From positions 16,392 through 80,391 of the forward strand of contig NZ_JAHCKL010000016.1 in the NCBI RefSeq assembly GCF_026125785.1: a DNA stretch of 64,000 bases, given 5' to 3'. The notes under the pieces are model-generated. The model did not search any database, had not been told where the DNA came from, and saw only the letters and a list, made by a program, of their open reading frames with translations. Source of the DNA: Hydrogenophaga sp. (GTDB lineage Bacteria; Pseudomonadota; Gammaproteobacteria; Burkholderiales; Burkholderiaceae_C). Made by a program: the position numbers and the translations under genes. This document shows positions 25,699-36,019 of the stretch, in pieces; the first letter of the stretch is position 1; every line of letters begins with the position of its first letter.

Positions 25699-27102
25699 AT
25701 GTACTCGGACCTGCGCCGGCCGGCCACGGCCCCATCCCCCCAACGTCCCATCCGGGTCGCCATCGTCGGCTCTGGCATAGCCGGCCTGGCGGCGGCCCAC
25801 ACGCTGCAAGGCCTGGCCGACCTGACCCTGTATGAGGCCGGCGACCATTTCGGCGGACACGCACACACGGTCGACATGAGCCTGTCCGACGCACATGGCC
25901 GTGCGGTGCAGTTCCCGGTGGACATGGGTTTTCTGGTGCTCAATGAGCGCACCTACCCCAATCTGCAAGGTCTGCTGGCGGCACTGGACGTGCCGCTGGC
26001 ACCGTCGGACATGTCCTTTTCGGTGCAGGTGCCGGGCGCGGCACGGGATGGCAGCGCATTGGAATGGAGCGGCAGTGATCTCTCCTCCGTGTTCGCGCAG
26101 CGACGCAATCTGGCCAACCCGCGTTTCCTGCGCATGCTGGCCGACATCGTGCGCTTCAACCGCCTGACCACCCAGTTGGCGCAGCGCGGTGAAGACCTCG
26201 GCGAGCACAGCCCACTGATGCAGCCGCTGGGTGACTTTCTGCGCGCGCACGGCTTCAGCGAGGCGTTTCGCGACTGGTATTTCCTGCCCATGCTGGGTTG
26301 CATCTGGAGTTGCCCGACCGACCAGATGCTGGCTTTCCCCGTGGCGACCATGGTGCGCTTCTGCCACAACCACGGGCTGATCCAGATCACCAACCGGCCA
26401 CAGTGGTTCACGGTGGCAGGCGGCTCGCGCCGCTATGTGCAGAAGATCGTCCAGGGCATAGCCGACCGCAGGCTGTCCACGCCGGTGCGGCAGGTGCTGC
26501 GAGACGAGCAGGGCGTGCGCATCGTGACCGAAGGCCTGGTCGAGCGCTTCGATGCGGTGGTACTGGCTTGCCACAGCGACCAAGCGCTGACCGTTCTGGG
26601 CAGCGATGCCAGCCAGAACGAACGCGAGGTGCTGGGCGCCATCCGCTACCAGCGCAACCGGGCTGTGCTGCACACCGATGCGAGCGTGCTGCCGGCCAAC
26701 CCGCGCGCCTGGGCGGCCTGGAACTACGAGGGAGGCTCCAGCAATGCGCGCGTCTGTCTGCACTACCTCATCAACCGGCTGCAACCGCTGCCCGTGTCCC
26801 AACCCGTGCTGGTGTCGCTGAATCCGCAGCGCGAGATCTCTGCCGATAAGGTGGTGGCCACCTACGATTGCGAGCACCCGGTGTTTGATCTCGCGGCGAT
26901 CCGCGCTCAGGCCCGGGTGAATGCCATGCAGGGCCAGCGCCACACCTGGTTTGCGGGGGCCTGGGCAGGCTACGGCTTCCATGAAGACGGGCTCAAGGCG
27001 GGCCTGCACGCCGCACGCGCCATCATCGATCGGCATGGTCTGGTGCCGCTGCCCCAAGCAGGCGATGTGCGCCGCGGGGCCCTGCCTGGAGTGTTTGCGT
27101 GA
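25699..27102 (+). CDS. FAD-dependent amine-oxidase-like oxidoreductase
   Basis: This 467-residue flavoprotein has a dinucleotide-binding motif VAIVGSGIAGLAAA at about 20-33 and the second conserved patch GGHAHTV. Both are typical of the NAD(P)/FAD amine oxidase/phytoene-desaturase-like family. Proteins of this subgroup are found in many bacteria right before DUF1365 and a cyclopropane-fatty-acid-synthase-like gene, as here, so the substrate is probably a membrane fatty acyl chain (desaturation or oxidation). It is the first gene of the operon; its stop shares 4 bases with the next start (GTGA). A weak GCTGAGG precedes the ATG. Confidence 0.9.
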   Translation: MYSDLRRPATAPSPQRPIRVAIVGSGIAGLAAAHTLQGLADLTLYEAGDHFGGHAHTVDMSLSDAHGRAVQFPVDMGFLVLNERTYPNLQGLLAALDVPLAPSDMSFSVQVPGAARDGSALEWSGSDLSSVFAQRRNLANPRFLRMLADIVRFNRLTTQLAQRGEDLGEHSPLMQPLGDFLRAHGFSEAFRDWYFLPMLGCIWSCPTDQMLAFPVATMVRFCHNHGLIQITNRPQWFTVAGGSRRYVQKIVQGIADRRLSTPVRQVLRDEQGVRIVTEGLVERFDAVVLACHSDQALTVLGSDASQNEREVLGAIRYQRNRAVLHTDASVLPANPRAWAAWNYEGGSSNARVCLHYLINRLQPLPVSQPVLVSLNPQREISADKVVATYDCEHPVFDLAAIRAQARVNAMQGQRHTWFAGAWAGYGFHEDGLKAGLHAARAIIDRHGLVPLPQAGDVRRGALPGVFA

Positions 27103-27920
27103 CAGCGCAAGCGCAGATCGGGTTCGGGCAGGTGCGCCACACGCGCCACCGGCCGCGCCGCAATGCCTTTGTCTATCCGACGTACTTTCTGATGTTGCCC
27201 CTGCGCAGTCTGCGAGCCCATGGCGATGGGGCGCTGGTGCGCAACCGGCGCGGCGCGCTGAGCTTCCACGACACCGACCACGGTGATGGGCGATCGGACT
27301 GTCTGGCCTGGCTGGAGGCACTGCTGCAGACGCACGGCATCGACGATGCTCAGGGCGAAATCTGGCTGCACACCTACCCTCGCGTCTTGGGCTACGCGTT
27401 CAAGCCCGTGAGCTTCTGGTTCTGCCACCGCACCGACGGCTCGCTGCGCGCCGTGCTGGCGGAGGTCAACAACACCTTCGGCGAGCGCCACTGCTATCTG
27501 TTGGATGCCCCTCGCTACGGCGTGCCTTGCGAGGCCGACAAGGTCTTCCACGTCTCCCCGTTCTGTCCGGTGCGCGGCCGCTACCGCTTCGTGTTCCTGC
27601 GCACCGGAGACAGTGACGGATCGGGTGGGCGCACGGTGGCCCGGGTGGACTACTTCGACGACGACAACTCGGCGCACCCCCTGCTTCACACCAGCGTGAG
27701 CGGCGAGTTGCGTGCACTGGATGCGCAGACGCGGCGCCAGGCGCTGTGGTCGCATCCGGCCATGACGCTGGGCGTGGTCGCGCGCATCCACTGGCAGGCG
27801 CTGCGCCTGTGGTGGCGGCGCACCCCTTTCTTCCATCAACCACCCGCACCCAGTCGCTTCGTCACCACCGGCACGCCCCAGGTCTCCCCCTTGAACACCA
27901 CCCCTTCCCGCCAACCATGA
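27099..27920 (+). CDS. DUF1365 family protein
   Basis: This 273-residue protein of PF07103 type begins with a GTG overlapping the previous stop. Typical features are the early GxVRHTRHRPRRNAFVYPTYF segment, the HTYPRVLGYAFKPVSFWFC block and EVNNTFGERHCYLL. The biochemical activity is unknown. It nearly always accompanies the FAD oxidoreductase and CFA-type methyltransferase on either side of it here, and presumably acts on the same lipid substrate. It overlaps the next gene by 4 bases. Confidence 0.92.
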   Translation: MTAQAQIGFGQVRHTRHRPRRNAFVYPTYFLMLPLRSLRAHGDGALVRNRRGALSFHDTDHGDGRSDCLAWLEALLQTHGIDDAQGEIWLHTYPRVLGYAFKPVSFWFCHRTDGSLRAVLAEVNNTFGERHCYLLDAPRYGVPCEADKVFHVSPFCPVRGRYRFVFLRTGDSDGSGGRTVARVDYFDDDNSAHPLLHTSVSGELRALDAQTRRQALWSHPAMTLGVVARIHWQALRLWWRRTPFFHQPPAPSRFVTTGTPQVSPLNTTPSRQP

Positions 27921-29149
27921 ACAGCTCCACCGCCACGCCCGGCAGCGCCGCTGCCCTCGCACTGCCGCGCCATGCCCCGGCCGCGGCACGCACCACACTG
28001 CGTCTGCTGCAACGCCTGAGCCGCGGCAGTCTGACCCTGCAGTTGCCGGATGGCTCCGTGCAGCGCTTCGGCCAGAGTGAAGGGCCACACGCCAGCCTTC
28101 ACCTGCACAACTGGCGCGTGTTCGGCGCGGCGCTGAAGTCGGGCGACATCGGCTTTGCCGAGGGCTACATCCAGGGTGACTGGAGCACGCCCAACCTGAG
28201 TGCCCTGCTGTCGCTGCTCGTGGCCAACCGGCGCGAAATGGAAGACGTGGTGTACGGCTCCTGGCTCGGTCGGCTGGTCTACCGGCTGCGGCACCTGCTC
28301 AACCACAATTCCCGCACCAACAGCCGCCGCAACATCCACGCCCACTATGACCTGGGCAATCCGTTCTATGCGCTGTGGCTGGACGAGACGATGAACTACT
28401 CCGCCGCCTGGTTCGAGGCGCCGCAGCAGTCCCTGGTCTCGGCCCAGCACGCCAAGGTGCGCCGCGCCTTGCGCATGGCCGGCGTGCAGGCGGACCACCG
28501 GGTGCTGGAAATCGGCTGCGGCTGGGGCGCCCTGGCCGAGAAGGCCACCACCGAATTCGGTGCCAGCGTGGTTGGCGTGACCTTGTCCACCGAGCAGCTC
28601 GAATACGCGCAGGCACGCCTGCGCGCGCTGGACCGGGACCACCGCGCGGACCTGCGCCTGCAGGACTACCGGGACATCGAAGATGCGCCGTTCGACGCGA
28701 TCTGCTCGATCGAAATGATCGAGGCCGTGGGGCGTGCCTATTGGCCTACCTATTTCCAGACCGTGGCCCGGTTGCTCAAACCTGGCGGACGCGCATGCAT
28801 CCAGAGCATCGTGATCGACGATGCGCATTTCGACCGCTACATACAAGGCACCGATTTCATCCAGCAGTACATCTTCCCCGGTGGCTGCCTGCCTTGCCCA
28901 CGCGAGTTCCGGGCGCACGCGCAGCGCGCCGGCCTGGAGCTGGTTGATGAGTTCGCCTTCGGCCAGGACTACGCGCGCACACTCGCGGCCTGGCGAGAGC
29001 GCTTCCTGCAAGAAAGGGCGCAGGTGCTGCAACTGGGCTTCGACCAGCGGTTCCTGCGCATCTGGGAGTTCTACCTGGCCTACTGCGAGGCGGCGTTCGA
29101 GCAACGCAGCATCGACGTGGTGCAGTACACCTTGCGCAAGCCCGCATGA
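27917..29149 (+). CDS. Cyclopropane-fatty-acid-synthase-like SAM methyltransferase
   Basis: This 410-residue enzyme transfers a methyl or methylene group from S-adenosylmethionine to double bonds of phospholipid acyl chains. An N-terminal region is followed by the AHYDLGN motif (about 142-148), the SAM site VLEIGCGWG (about 196-204), SIEMIEAVG and YIFPGGCLPC, all family hallmarks. The start overlaps the DUF1365 stop (ATGA). Because it sits with a flavoprotein rather than alone, it may belong to the branch making methylated or furan fatty acids rather than simple cyclopropanes; sequence alone cannot decide. Confidence 0.93.
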   Translation: MNSSTATPGSAAALALPRHAPAAARTTLRLLQRLSRGSLTLQLPDGSVQRFGQSEGPHASLHLHNWRVFGAALKSGDIGFAEGYIQGDWSTPNLSALLSLLVANRREMEDVVYGSWLGRLVYRLRHLLNHNSRTNSRRNIHAHYDLGNPFYALWLDETMNYSAAWFEAPQQSLVSAQHAKVRRALRMAGVQADHRVLEIGCGWGALAEKATTEFGASVVGVTLSTEQLEYAQARLRALDRDHRADLRLQDYRDIEDAPFDAICSIEMIEAVGRAYWPTYFQTVARLLKPGGRACIQSIVIDDAHFDRYIQGTDFIQQYIFPGGCLPCPREFRAHAQRAGLELVDEFAFGQDYARTLAAWRERFLQERAQVLQLGFDQRFLRIWEFYLAYCEAAFEQRSIDVVQYTLRKPA

Positions 29150-29712
29150 TGCCTGCCCGCCAGCCCCAACGCCCGTCCCGGCGTACCGTGCTCGCCTTGG
29201 TGCTGGCCGCCGGCGTACCGGCCTGGGCGTCCGAGGCCGGTGACCTGGAGGCTGTACTTCAGGGCCTGCCCCTGGCAGGGCAGACACGGCTGCGCGTCTG
29301 GGGTTTCGAGGTCTACGACGCTTACCTCTACGCAGCGCCGGGCTTTGACCTCGCACGCTACGACACACAGCGCTTCGGGCTGGCGCTGAGCTACCTGCGC
29401 AGCTTCAAGGGCAGCGATATCGCCGAACGTTCGATCGACGAGATGCGAGGCATGGCCCCGCTGGCAGCGGAACAGGCCGAACGCTGGCTGCAGGCCATGG
29501 CACGCCTGTTTCCCGACGTGCGCCGGGGCGATCGCATCACCGGCGTTCACGAACCCGGCCGCGGCGCGCGCTTCTTCCTCAACGGCCAGCGCCTGGGGGA
29601 GATTGCGGACGAAGCTTTCTCGCGCCGCTTTTTCTCGATCTGGCTGTCACCGGACACCTCGCAACCCGGCATGCGCCGCGAACTCACCGCCTCGCTGCGG
29701 TCCGTCCCATGA
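29146..29712 (+). CDS. Chalcone isomerase-like secreted protein
   Basis: This 188-residue protein has a signal peptide (RRTVLALVLAAGVPAWA, cleavage near WASEA) and a chalcone-isomerase-fold domain (LRVWGFEVYDAYLYAAPGF near the start). Bacterial members of this fold are not flavonoid enzymes and some bind fatty acids. It is coupled to both neighbours by 4-base overlaps. A periplasmic lipid-binding role in the operon is a reasonable guess. Confidence 0.85.
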   Translation: MMPARQPQRPSRRTVLALVLAAGVPAWASEAGDLEAVLQGLPLAGQTRLRVWGFEVYDAYLYAAPGFDLARYDTQRFGLALSYLRSFKGSDIAERSIDEMRGMAPLAAEQAERWLQAMARLFPDVRRGDRITGVHEPGRGARFFLNGQRLGEIADEAFSRRFFSIWLSPDTSQPGMRRELTASLRSVP

Positions 29713-31052
29713 AAACGAGCGCCGGTGCCGCTCCCAGCGCAGAGCCCATCGCCGGCTTCGGTGGGCCGGGCGCATGGCGTGATGGGCTGCGCTATGGCCT
29801 GCTGGGCATGCCGCTGGCTTTCGTGGCGTTGCCGCTGTACGTGGTGCTGCCCAACCACTATGCCCGCGAGTTCGGCGCGCCACTGGCCCTGCTGGGTGCG
29901 GCGCTGCTCGGCGCGCGCCTGATCGATGCGTTGCTCGACCCCTGGATAGGACGCTGGAGCGACCGCCTGATCGCCCGTTCCGTCACCGCCTTGATGGTGG
30001 CGACGGGAAGCGCCTCGGTGGTGCTGGCGCTCAGTCTCTGGGGCCTGTTCTTTCCACCCCCCGAGATCCTCGAACGCGGGCAGGGCGGGTTGCTGGCATG
30101 GGCTGGTGCGGTGCTGTCCCTGGCCTACACCGCCTACAGCGTGATCGCCGTGTCCCACCAGGCCTGGGGTGCGCGACTGGGTGGCAGCGAAACCCAACGC
30201 AGCCGTGTCGTGGCCTGGCGCGAGGGCTTCGCGCTGGCCGGCGTGCTGCTGGCGGCCGTGTTGCCTGGGACACTGGGCATGGGCGCGATGGTCGCGTGCT
30301 TCGCGGTGCTGCTGGCGCTGGGCTGGTGGAGCTGGAGCGGATCGCCGGTGCCACCCCGGGCCACGGCCCGCTCTTGCGCGGGCCCCTCTCCTTTGCGCCA
30401 GCCGGCTTTCCAACGTCTGCTCGCGGTGTTCGTGCTCAACGGCATCGCCAGCGCCATTCCGGCGACGCTGGTGTTGTTCTTCGCGCAAGACCGGCTGCAG
30501 GCACCGGCTTCGTTGGAGCCCGCCTTTCTGGGCACCTACTTTCTCTGCGCCGCACTGTCATTGCCTCTGTGGGTACGCCTGGTGGAACGCTGGGGTCTGG
30601 CCCGCACCTGGCTGGCGGGTATGGCGATGGCGGTGGCGGCTTTCGCCTGGACGGCGGGCCTGGGCACCGGCGACGTCCTGCCCTTCCTGCTGGTCTGCGC
30701 GGTCTCCGGCGTGGCACTGGGCACCGATCTCGCGCTGCCCGGCGCCATGCTTGCGGGCCTGATCGGTCAGCTGGGCGAACGCGGCCGGCGCGAAGGGGCT
30801 TACTTCGGCTGGTGGAACTTCGCCACCAAGATGAACCTGGCGCTCGCCGCCGGGCTGGCACTGCCTCTATTGGCCTGGCTGGGCTATGCACCGGGCGCCA
30901 GGGACGCCACCGCGCTCAACACCCTCACGCTCGCCTACTGCCTGTTGCCCTGCCTGCTCAAGCTGGCCGCCGGCGTGACCCTGTATCTGCTGGTAATACG
31001 GCCCGAGCGGCTCGTGCGCGCGACGGCGGCCGCTCAAGTTCCAACGAGGTGA
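29709..31052 (+). CDS. MFS transporter, GPH/sugar:cation symporter-like
   Basis: This 447-residue inner-membrane protein has about 12 hydrophobic helices and the early motif GARLIDALLDPWIGRWSDR. That motif resembles the glycoside-pentoside-hexuronide/MFS_2 group, which also contains lysolipid transporters. Located in a lipid-modifying operon, it more likely moves a lipid or precursor than a sugar. It starts on the last bases of the chalcone-isomerase-like gene and is followed after 2 bases by the lipoprotein gene. Confidence 0.88.
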   Translation: MKTSAGAAPSAEPIAGFGGPGAWRDGLRYGLLGMPLAFVALPLYVVLPNHYAREFGAPLALLGAALLGARLIDALLDPWIGRWSDRLIARSVTALMVATGSASVVLALSLWGLFFPPPEILERGQGGLLAWAGAVLSLAYTAYSVIAVSHQAWGARLGGSETQRSRVVAWREGFALAGVLLAAVLPGTLGMGAMVACFAVLLALGWWSWSGSPVPPRATARSCAGPSPLRQPAFQRLLAVFVLNGIASAIPATLVLFFAQDRLQAPASLEPAFLGTYFLCAALSLPLWVRLVERWGLARTWLAGMAMAVAAFAWTAGLGTGDVLPFLLVCAVSGVALGTDLALPGAMLAGLIGQLGERGRREGAYFGWWNFATKMNLALAAGLALPLLAWLGYAPGARDATALNTLTLAYCLLPCLLKLAAGVTLYLLVIRPERLVRATAAAQVPTR

Positions 31053-31054
31053 AG

Positions 31055-31609
31055 ATGGCACTGCAAAGACGACACATTCTGCTGGCCGCCGGCCTCGCTG
31101 GCACCGCGGCCCTCACGGCGGGGTGCGCAAGCCCCACCGTGGCGGACTACGCGGGCGAGAAGCCTGAACTGGACCTGCGCCGCTACTTCAGCGGCACACT
31201 CGACGCCTATGGCGTGTTCACCGATCGCGCAGGCCGGGTGGCCAGGCGTTTCACCGTGGTGATGCGCTGCCAGTGGAATGGCGATGACGGCGTGCTCGAC
31301 GAGGACTTCACCTACAGCGACGGCAGCACGCAAAAGCGGATCTGGCGCATGAAGCACCTGGGCGAGGGCCGCTTCTCAGGCACGGCAGACGATGTGGTGG
31401 GCCAGGCCCTGGGTGAGCAGCGGGGCAATGCGTTCCGCTGGACCTATACGCTGCGCCTGCCCGTGGAGGGCACGAGCTATGACGTGCAGTTCGACGACTG
31501 GATGTTCCTCATGGACGACCGCGTGATGCTCAACCGCGCGCAGATGAGCAAGTTCGGCGTCCGGCTGGGCGAGGTCACCCTGTCCTTCGTGAAAAGAACC
31601 CCTCCATGA
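31055..31609 (+). CDS. DUF3833 lipoprotein
   Basis: This 184-residue envelope lipoprotein has a basic N-terminus, a hydrophobic run and lipobox LTAGC (cysteine about 24). The rest matches the DUF3833 type, with LDLRRYFSGTLDAYGVFTDR and a C-terminal DDWMFLMDDRVMLNRA block, and is mostly beta strands. It has a good Shine-Dalgarno (GAGGTGAAG). DUF3833 genes repeatedly neighbour CFA-type methyltransferase operons. Function unknown; a lipid-binding outer-membrane role is plausible. Confidence 0.9.
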   Translation: MALQRRHILLAAGLAGTAALTAGCASPTVADYAGEKPELDLRRYFSGTLDAYGVFTDRAGRVARRFTVVMRCQWNGDDGVLDEDFTYSDGSTQKRIWRMKHLGEGRFSGTADDVVGQALGEQRGNAFRWTYTLRLPVEGTSYDVQFDDWMFLMDDRVMLNRAQMSKFGVRLGEVTLSFVKRTPP

Positions 31610-32448
31610 ACCAGACCCCCCGCGCCTTTGTCGCCGAGCCACCGCGCGCGCATGCGAACCAGAGTTCGCTGTTCGGCCCCATGAATCCACGCATCACGCG
31701 CTGGCAAGGTCGTCGCGTCTGGCTCATCGGCGCCTCCAGTGGCATTGGCGAAGCGACCGCGCTGGCCCTGCACGCGCGTGGCGCGCAGGTGCAACTCTCC
31801 GCACGGAACACGCAAGCCTTGCAGGCGGTCGCCTCCCGCATGAACGGGCAGGGACAGGTCTGGCCACTGGATGTGACGGATGCGTCGGCCGTACAGCAGG
31901 TGGCCAATGCCATCCTGGCGCAAGGCCCGCTGGACCTGGTGCTGTACTGTGCGGGCCACTACCGCGAGATGCGTGCTCAGTCGCTGGATCTGGCCGACCT
32001 GCGGCGCCATCTGGACATCAACTACAGCGGCGCGCTGCACCTGATGCACGCGGTGCTGCCCGCCTTGATAGCCCAGGGTCACGGCCACCTGAGCCTGATC
32101 AGCAGCGTGGCCGGTTTTCGTGGCCTGCCCAAGGGCCTGGCCTATGGCCCCACGAAAGCCGCGCTCACCCACCTCGCCGAGAACCTCTACATGGACCTGC
32201 GCCCTCTCGGGCTGGGTGTGAGCGTGGTGCATCCGGGTTTCGTGCAAACGCCACTGACCGCGCAGAACCGCTTCGAGATGCCTGCGCTGATCGCCCCCGA
32301 ACAGGCCGCGCAGGCCATGCTCGATGGCTGGGCGCGCGGGGCTTTCGACATCCACTTTCCACGCCGCTTCACCCGCTGGATGAAGCTGCTGCGCCTGCTG
32401 CCCTACCGCGCCTACTTTCCGCTGGTGCACCGCTTCACCGGGCTATAA
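31606..32448 (+). CDS. Short-chain dehydrogenase/reductase
   Basis: This 280-residue NAD(P)-dependent oxidoreductase has the cofactor motif LIGASSGIGEA, NYSG, a catalytic serine region SLISSVAG and YGPTKAA with the Tyr-x3-Lys pair. The ATG at 31606 overlaps the previous stop by 4 bases, like the other genes of this operon. An alternative ATG at 31681, closer to the Rossmann fold, would give 255 residues and cannot be excluded. It is probably the reductase step for an acyl or carbonyl intermediate of the pathway. Confidence 0.9.
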   Translation: MNQTPRAFVAEPPRAHANQSSLFGPMNPRITRWQGRRVWLIGASSGIGEATALALHARGAQVQLSARNTQALQAVASRMNGQGQVWPLDVTDASAVQQVANAILAQGPLDLVLYCAGHYREMRAQSLDLADLRRHLDINYSGALHLMHAVLPALIAQGHGHLSLISSVAGFRGLPKGLAYGPTKAALTHLAENLYMDLRPLGLGVSVVHPGFVQTPLTAQNRFEMPALIAPEQAAQAMLDGWARGAFDIHFPRRFTRWMKLLRLLPYRAYFPLVHRFTGL

Positions 32449-32454
32449 ACGCAC

Positions 32455-32907
32455 ATGTCCAACCCGCACGCCGTCGACCATCGCCCCGCCATCGACCGGC
32501 TGTGTGCGTGGTTCGAGTCGCTCTCTCCTTCGTCGCTGGCCCGTTTGGACGAGTTCTACACCGCCGACGCGCGCTTCAAGGACCCGTTCAACGAGGTGCA
32601 GGGGCGGCCCGCGATCGCTCGCATTTTCGAGCACATGTTTCGCAGCCTGCACACACCGCACTTCGTGGTGACGTCCCGCCTGGTCGATGGCCCTCAGTGC
32701 TTTCTGGCGTGGGAGTTCCGCTTCCGCTTCAAGAGATTCGACACCTCGACCGAGCAGGTGGTGCGCGGCGGATCGCACCTGCGGCTCGCGGCCGACGGCC
32801 GCATCACCGACCACCGGGACTACTGGGATGCCGCCGAAGAACTGTACGAGAAGCTGCCCATGCTGCGCGTGCTGATGCGCTGGCTCAGAAGAAGAGCCGC
32901 CACCTGA
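32455..32907 (+). CDS. NTF2-like/SnoaL-like protein
   Basis: This 150-residue cytoplasmic protein has the cone-shaped NTF2-like fold: an N-terminal helix, YTADARFKDPFNEVQGR, and a strand-rich C-terminal half with DHRDYWDA. Members bind small hydrophobic molecules or act as isomerases/hydratases. It lies 6 bases after the SDR and is the last gene of the operon. No catalytic role can be assigned from sequence. Confidence 0.85.
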   Translation: MSNPHAVDHRPAIDRLCAWFESLSPSSLARLDEFYTADARFKDPFNEVQGRPAIARIFEHMFRSLHTPHFVVTSRLVDGPQCFLAWEFRFRFKRFDTSTEQVVRGGSHLRLAADGRITDHRDYWDAAEELYEKLPMLRVLMRWLRRRAAT

Positions 32908-32979
32908 CAGTCCACGAAACCGGAGGTGGCCGCAAAGCCCACCCCGCCTGCAGCCGCGCGCACGCAGCCCGCGAGGCCG

Positions 32980-33594
32980 TCAGACCGGTTTGCTGTCGAT
33001 GAAGCTCTGGCGCTGGTTGAGCTTGTCCGCCAGGCGGGCCAGATTGGGATAGGAGGTCCGCCAGTCAATCACTGGAAAACGGAAATCCAGGTACCCCAGC
33101 GCACAGCCCACGGCCACGTCGGACAGGCTGAAGTGAATGCCCGAGCAGAACGCCTTGTCCCCCAGACCCTGGCTCATGGATTTGAGCGAGGCCTCCACCT
33201 TGCCAAGCTGGCGATCGATCCAGGCCTGGCTGCGCTCCTGCTCGCCGCGACCGGGCCACATGCGCTCCAGCCGCGCGAGGATGGAAGCGTCCAGCAGGCC
33301 ATCGGCCAGCGCTTCCCAGGTCTTGACCTCGGCGCGCTCACGGCCCTGTGTCGGGATCAGCTTGCCCACGGGCGAGAGGGTGTCGAGGTATTCGACGATG
33401 ACGCGCGAATCGAACACCGCCTCGCCGCCTTCCATGACCAGGCAGGGCACCTTGCCCAGCGGATTGGACTTGCCGATCTGGGTGTCGGCCGACCATACGT
33501 CCTCAGGGATGAACTGGTAGTCCAGTTTCTTCTCGGCCATGACGACACGCACTTTTCGCACGTAGGGGCTGGAGATGGCGCCGATCAGTTTCAT
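32980..33594 (-). CDS. Glutathione S-transferase family protein
   Basis: This 204-residue protein has a thioredoxin-like N-terminal domain starting MKLIGAISSPYVRKVRV, with the active-site serine region SSPYV, and a helical C-terminal domain. The start was chosen where the thioredoxin fold begins; the upstream in-frame extension is not protein-like. It lies divergent from purB. Substrate unknown. Confidence 0.9.
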   Translation of the reverse strand: MKLIGAISSPYVRKVRVVMAEKKLDYQFIPEDVWSADTQIGKSNPLGKVPCLVMEGGEAVFDSRVIVEYLDTLSPVGKLIPTQGRERAEVKTWEALADGLLDASILARLERMWPGRGEQERSQAWIDRQLGKVEASLKSMSQGLGDKAFCSGIHFSLSDVAVGCALGYLDFRFPVIDWRTSYPNLARLADKLNQRQSFIDSKPV

Positions 33595-33596
33595 GA

Positions 33597-35138
<1,542 letters not shown>

Positions 35139-35150
35139 GGTCTGTTCACC

Positions 35151-35582
35151 CTAAGGCGATGGTGACATCGCCGAAGGCTCCTTGAGCGCCCGCTCGGCAT
35201 AGCGGTTGAAGCGCCAGGCCCCACCCTCCAGGGTGATGCGCCGCCAGGTGCCTCGCTTCTCGGCAGGGCTCATTTCGGTCCATCGCTGTACTTCGTCGAA
35301 GCTGCGCCCGCAACCCTTGCAGATGTCATCGCCCTGGCTGGTGGAACAGATCGCGATGCAGGGTGTGTCCGGGGTGGTCTGGTACCAAGCCAGCCAAGCG
35401 TCGCGCGCCTGCGGCGGCAACGAAGCCTCGTCGGCTTCCGTTTCGCGAAAGTACACCATGAGCGCATACACCTCCGCCAAGGCACGGGTCTCCCTTGGCA
35501 ACGACACACCGTCTGGCGAGGGTGAGCGCTCACGCCAGTGGTTGATGGCCGCTTCGATGTCGGTGATGTGGATGCCGGGCAT
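35151..35582 (-). CDS. DUF3717-DUF1289 fusion protein
   Basis: This 143-residue cytoplasmic protein joins two small domains. Residues about 1-65 (MPGIHITDIEAAINHWRE start) match the DUF3717 type. Residues about 80-125 match DUF1289, with TPCIAICSTSQGDDICKGCGRSFDEV, a four-cysteine pattern C-x3-C-x8-C-x2-C that may bind metal or an iron-sulfur cluster. DUF1289 proteins usually occur as separate small ORFs. The ATG chosen gives the DUF3717 start; upstream sequence is non-coding. It converges on purB with 12 bases between. Confidence 0.85.
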   Translation of the reverse strand: MPGIHITDIEAAINHWRERSPSPDGVSLPRETRALAEVYALMVYFRETEADEASLPPQARDAWLAWYQTTPDTPCIAICSTSQGDDICKGCGRSFDEVQRWTEMSPAEKRGTWRRITLEGGAWRFNRYAERALKEPSAMSPSP

Positions 35583-35677
35583 GGGGAGGGGATGATAGCC
35601 ACTCTGATCGCCACCTGCGCCATGGCCCTGTGGGAACTGCGTACGCAAGCGCACGGCGCCAACGGCCCGGCCGCCGG

Positions 35678-35683
35678 TACAAT
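35678..35683 (+). promoter_or_regulatory. -10 box TACAAT of the terC promoter
   Basis: TACAAT lies about 7 bases before a predicted transcript start near 35690, exactly where the riboswitch helix P1 begins. The -35 is weak. Confidence 0.5.
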
Positions 35684-35692
35684 CGCGGCTCT

Positions 35693-35886
35693 CGAAGGGG
35701 AGTAGCTCTCCGTTCCAGCGCGGGTGGCCCTCTGCAGGGCGCCCGCTCCCGAACATCGGACCGTCGTCAGGACGAAGCACCGCACGGTGCTTCCGGTTGT
35801 CCGGACGGGTTGACCCGCGTCAGCCCGTCGAGCAAGACCTTTGATGGGCCCACCGTGGGCCGATCAAGGCACGTCTGCCCCCTTCG
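35693..35886 (+). ncRNA. yybP-ykoY manganese riboswitch
   Basis: The 5' side has the hallmark CGAAGGGGAGTAGC at 35693-35706. The 3' side CCCCTTCG at 35879-35886 pairs perfectly with CGAAGGGG to close helix P1 (8 bp). Between them lies the second conserved element GAGCAAGACCTTTG (about 35830-35843) followed by a GGCCCAC/GTGGGCC hairpin. This matches the yybP-ykoY class, which binds Mn2+ and in many beta-proteobacteria precedes terC-type genes, as here (terC starts 133 bases later). The transcript would begin right at P1 given the -10 box upstream. Confidence 0.85.
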
Positions 35887-36019
35887 CCAACGCCAGCGAA
35901 CGGACCATTCAGCGCCACGGATCGGCCAGCGGCCCGGCCGATTTCGAGTATGTCGGACGGACTACTGGCGGGAGGGCCAGGACTCCATCCGTTGTTGGAC
36001 AAGCAACCACGAGGAATTT

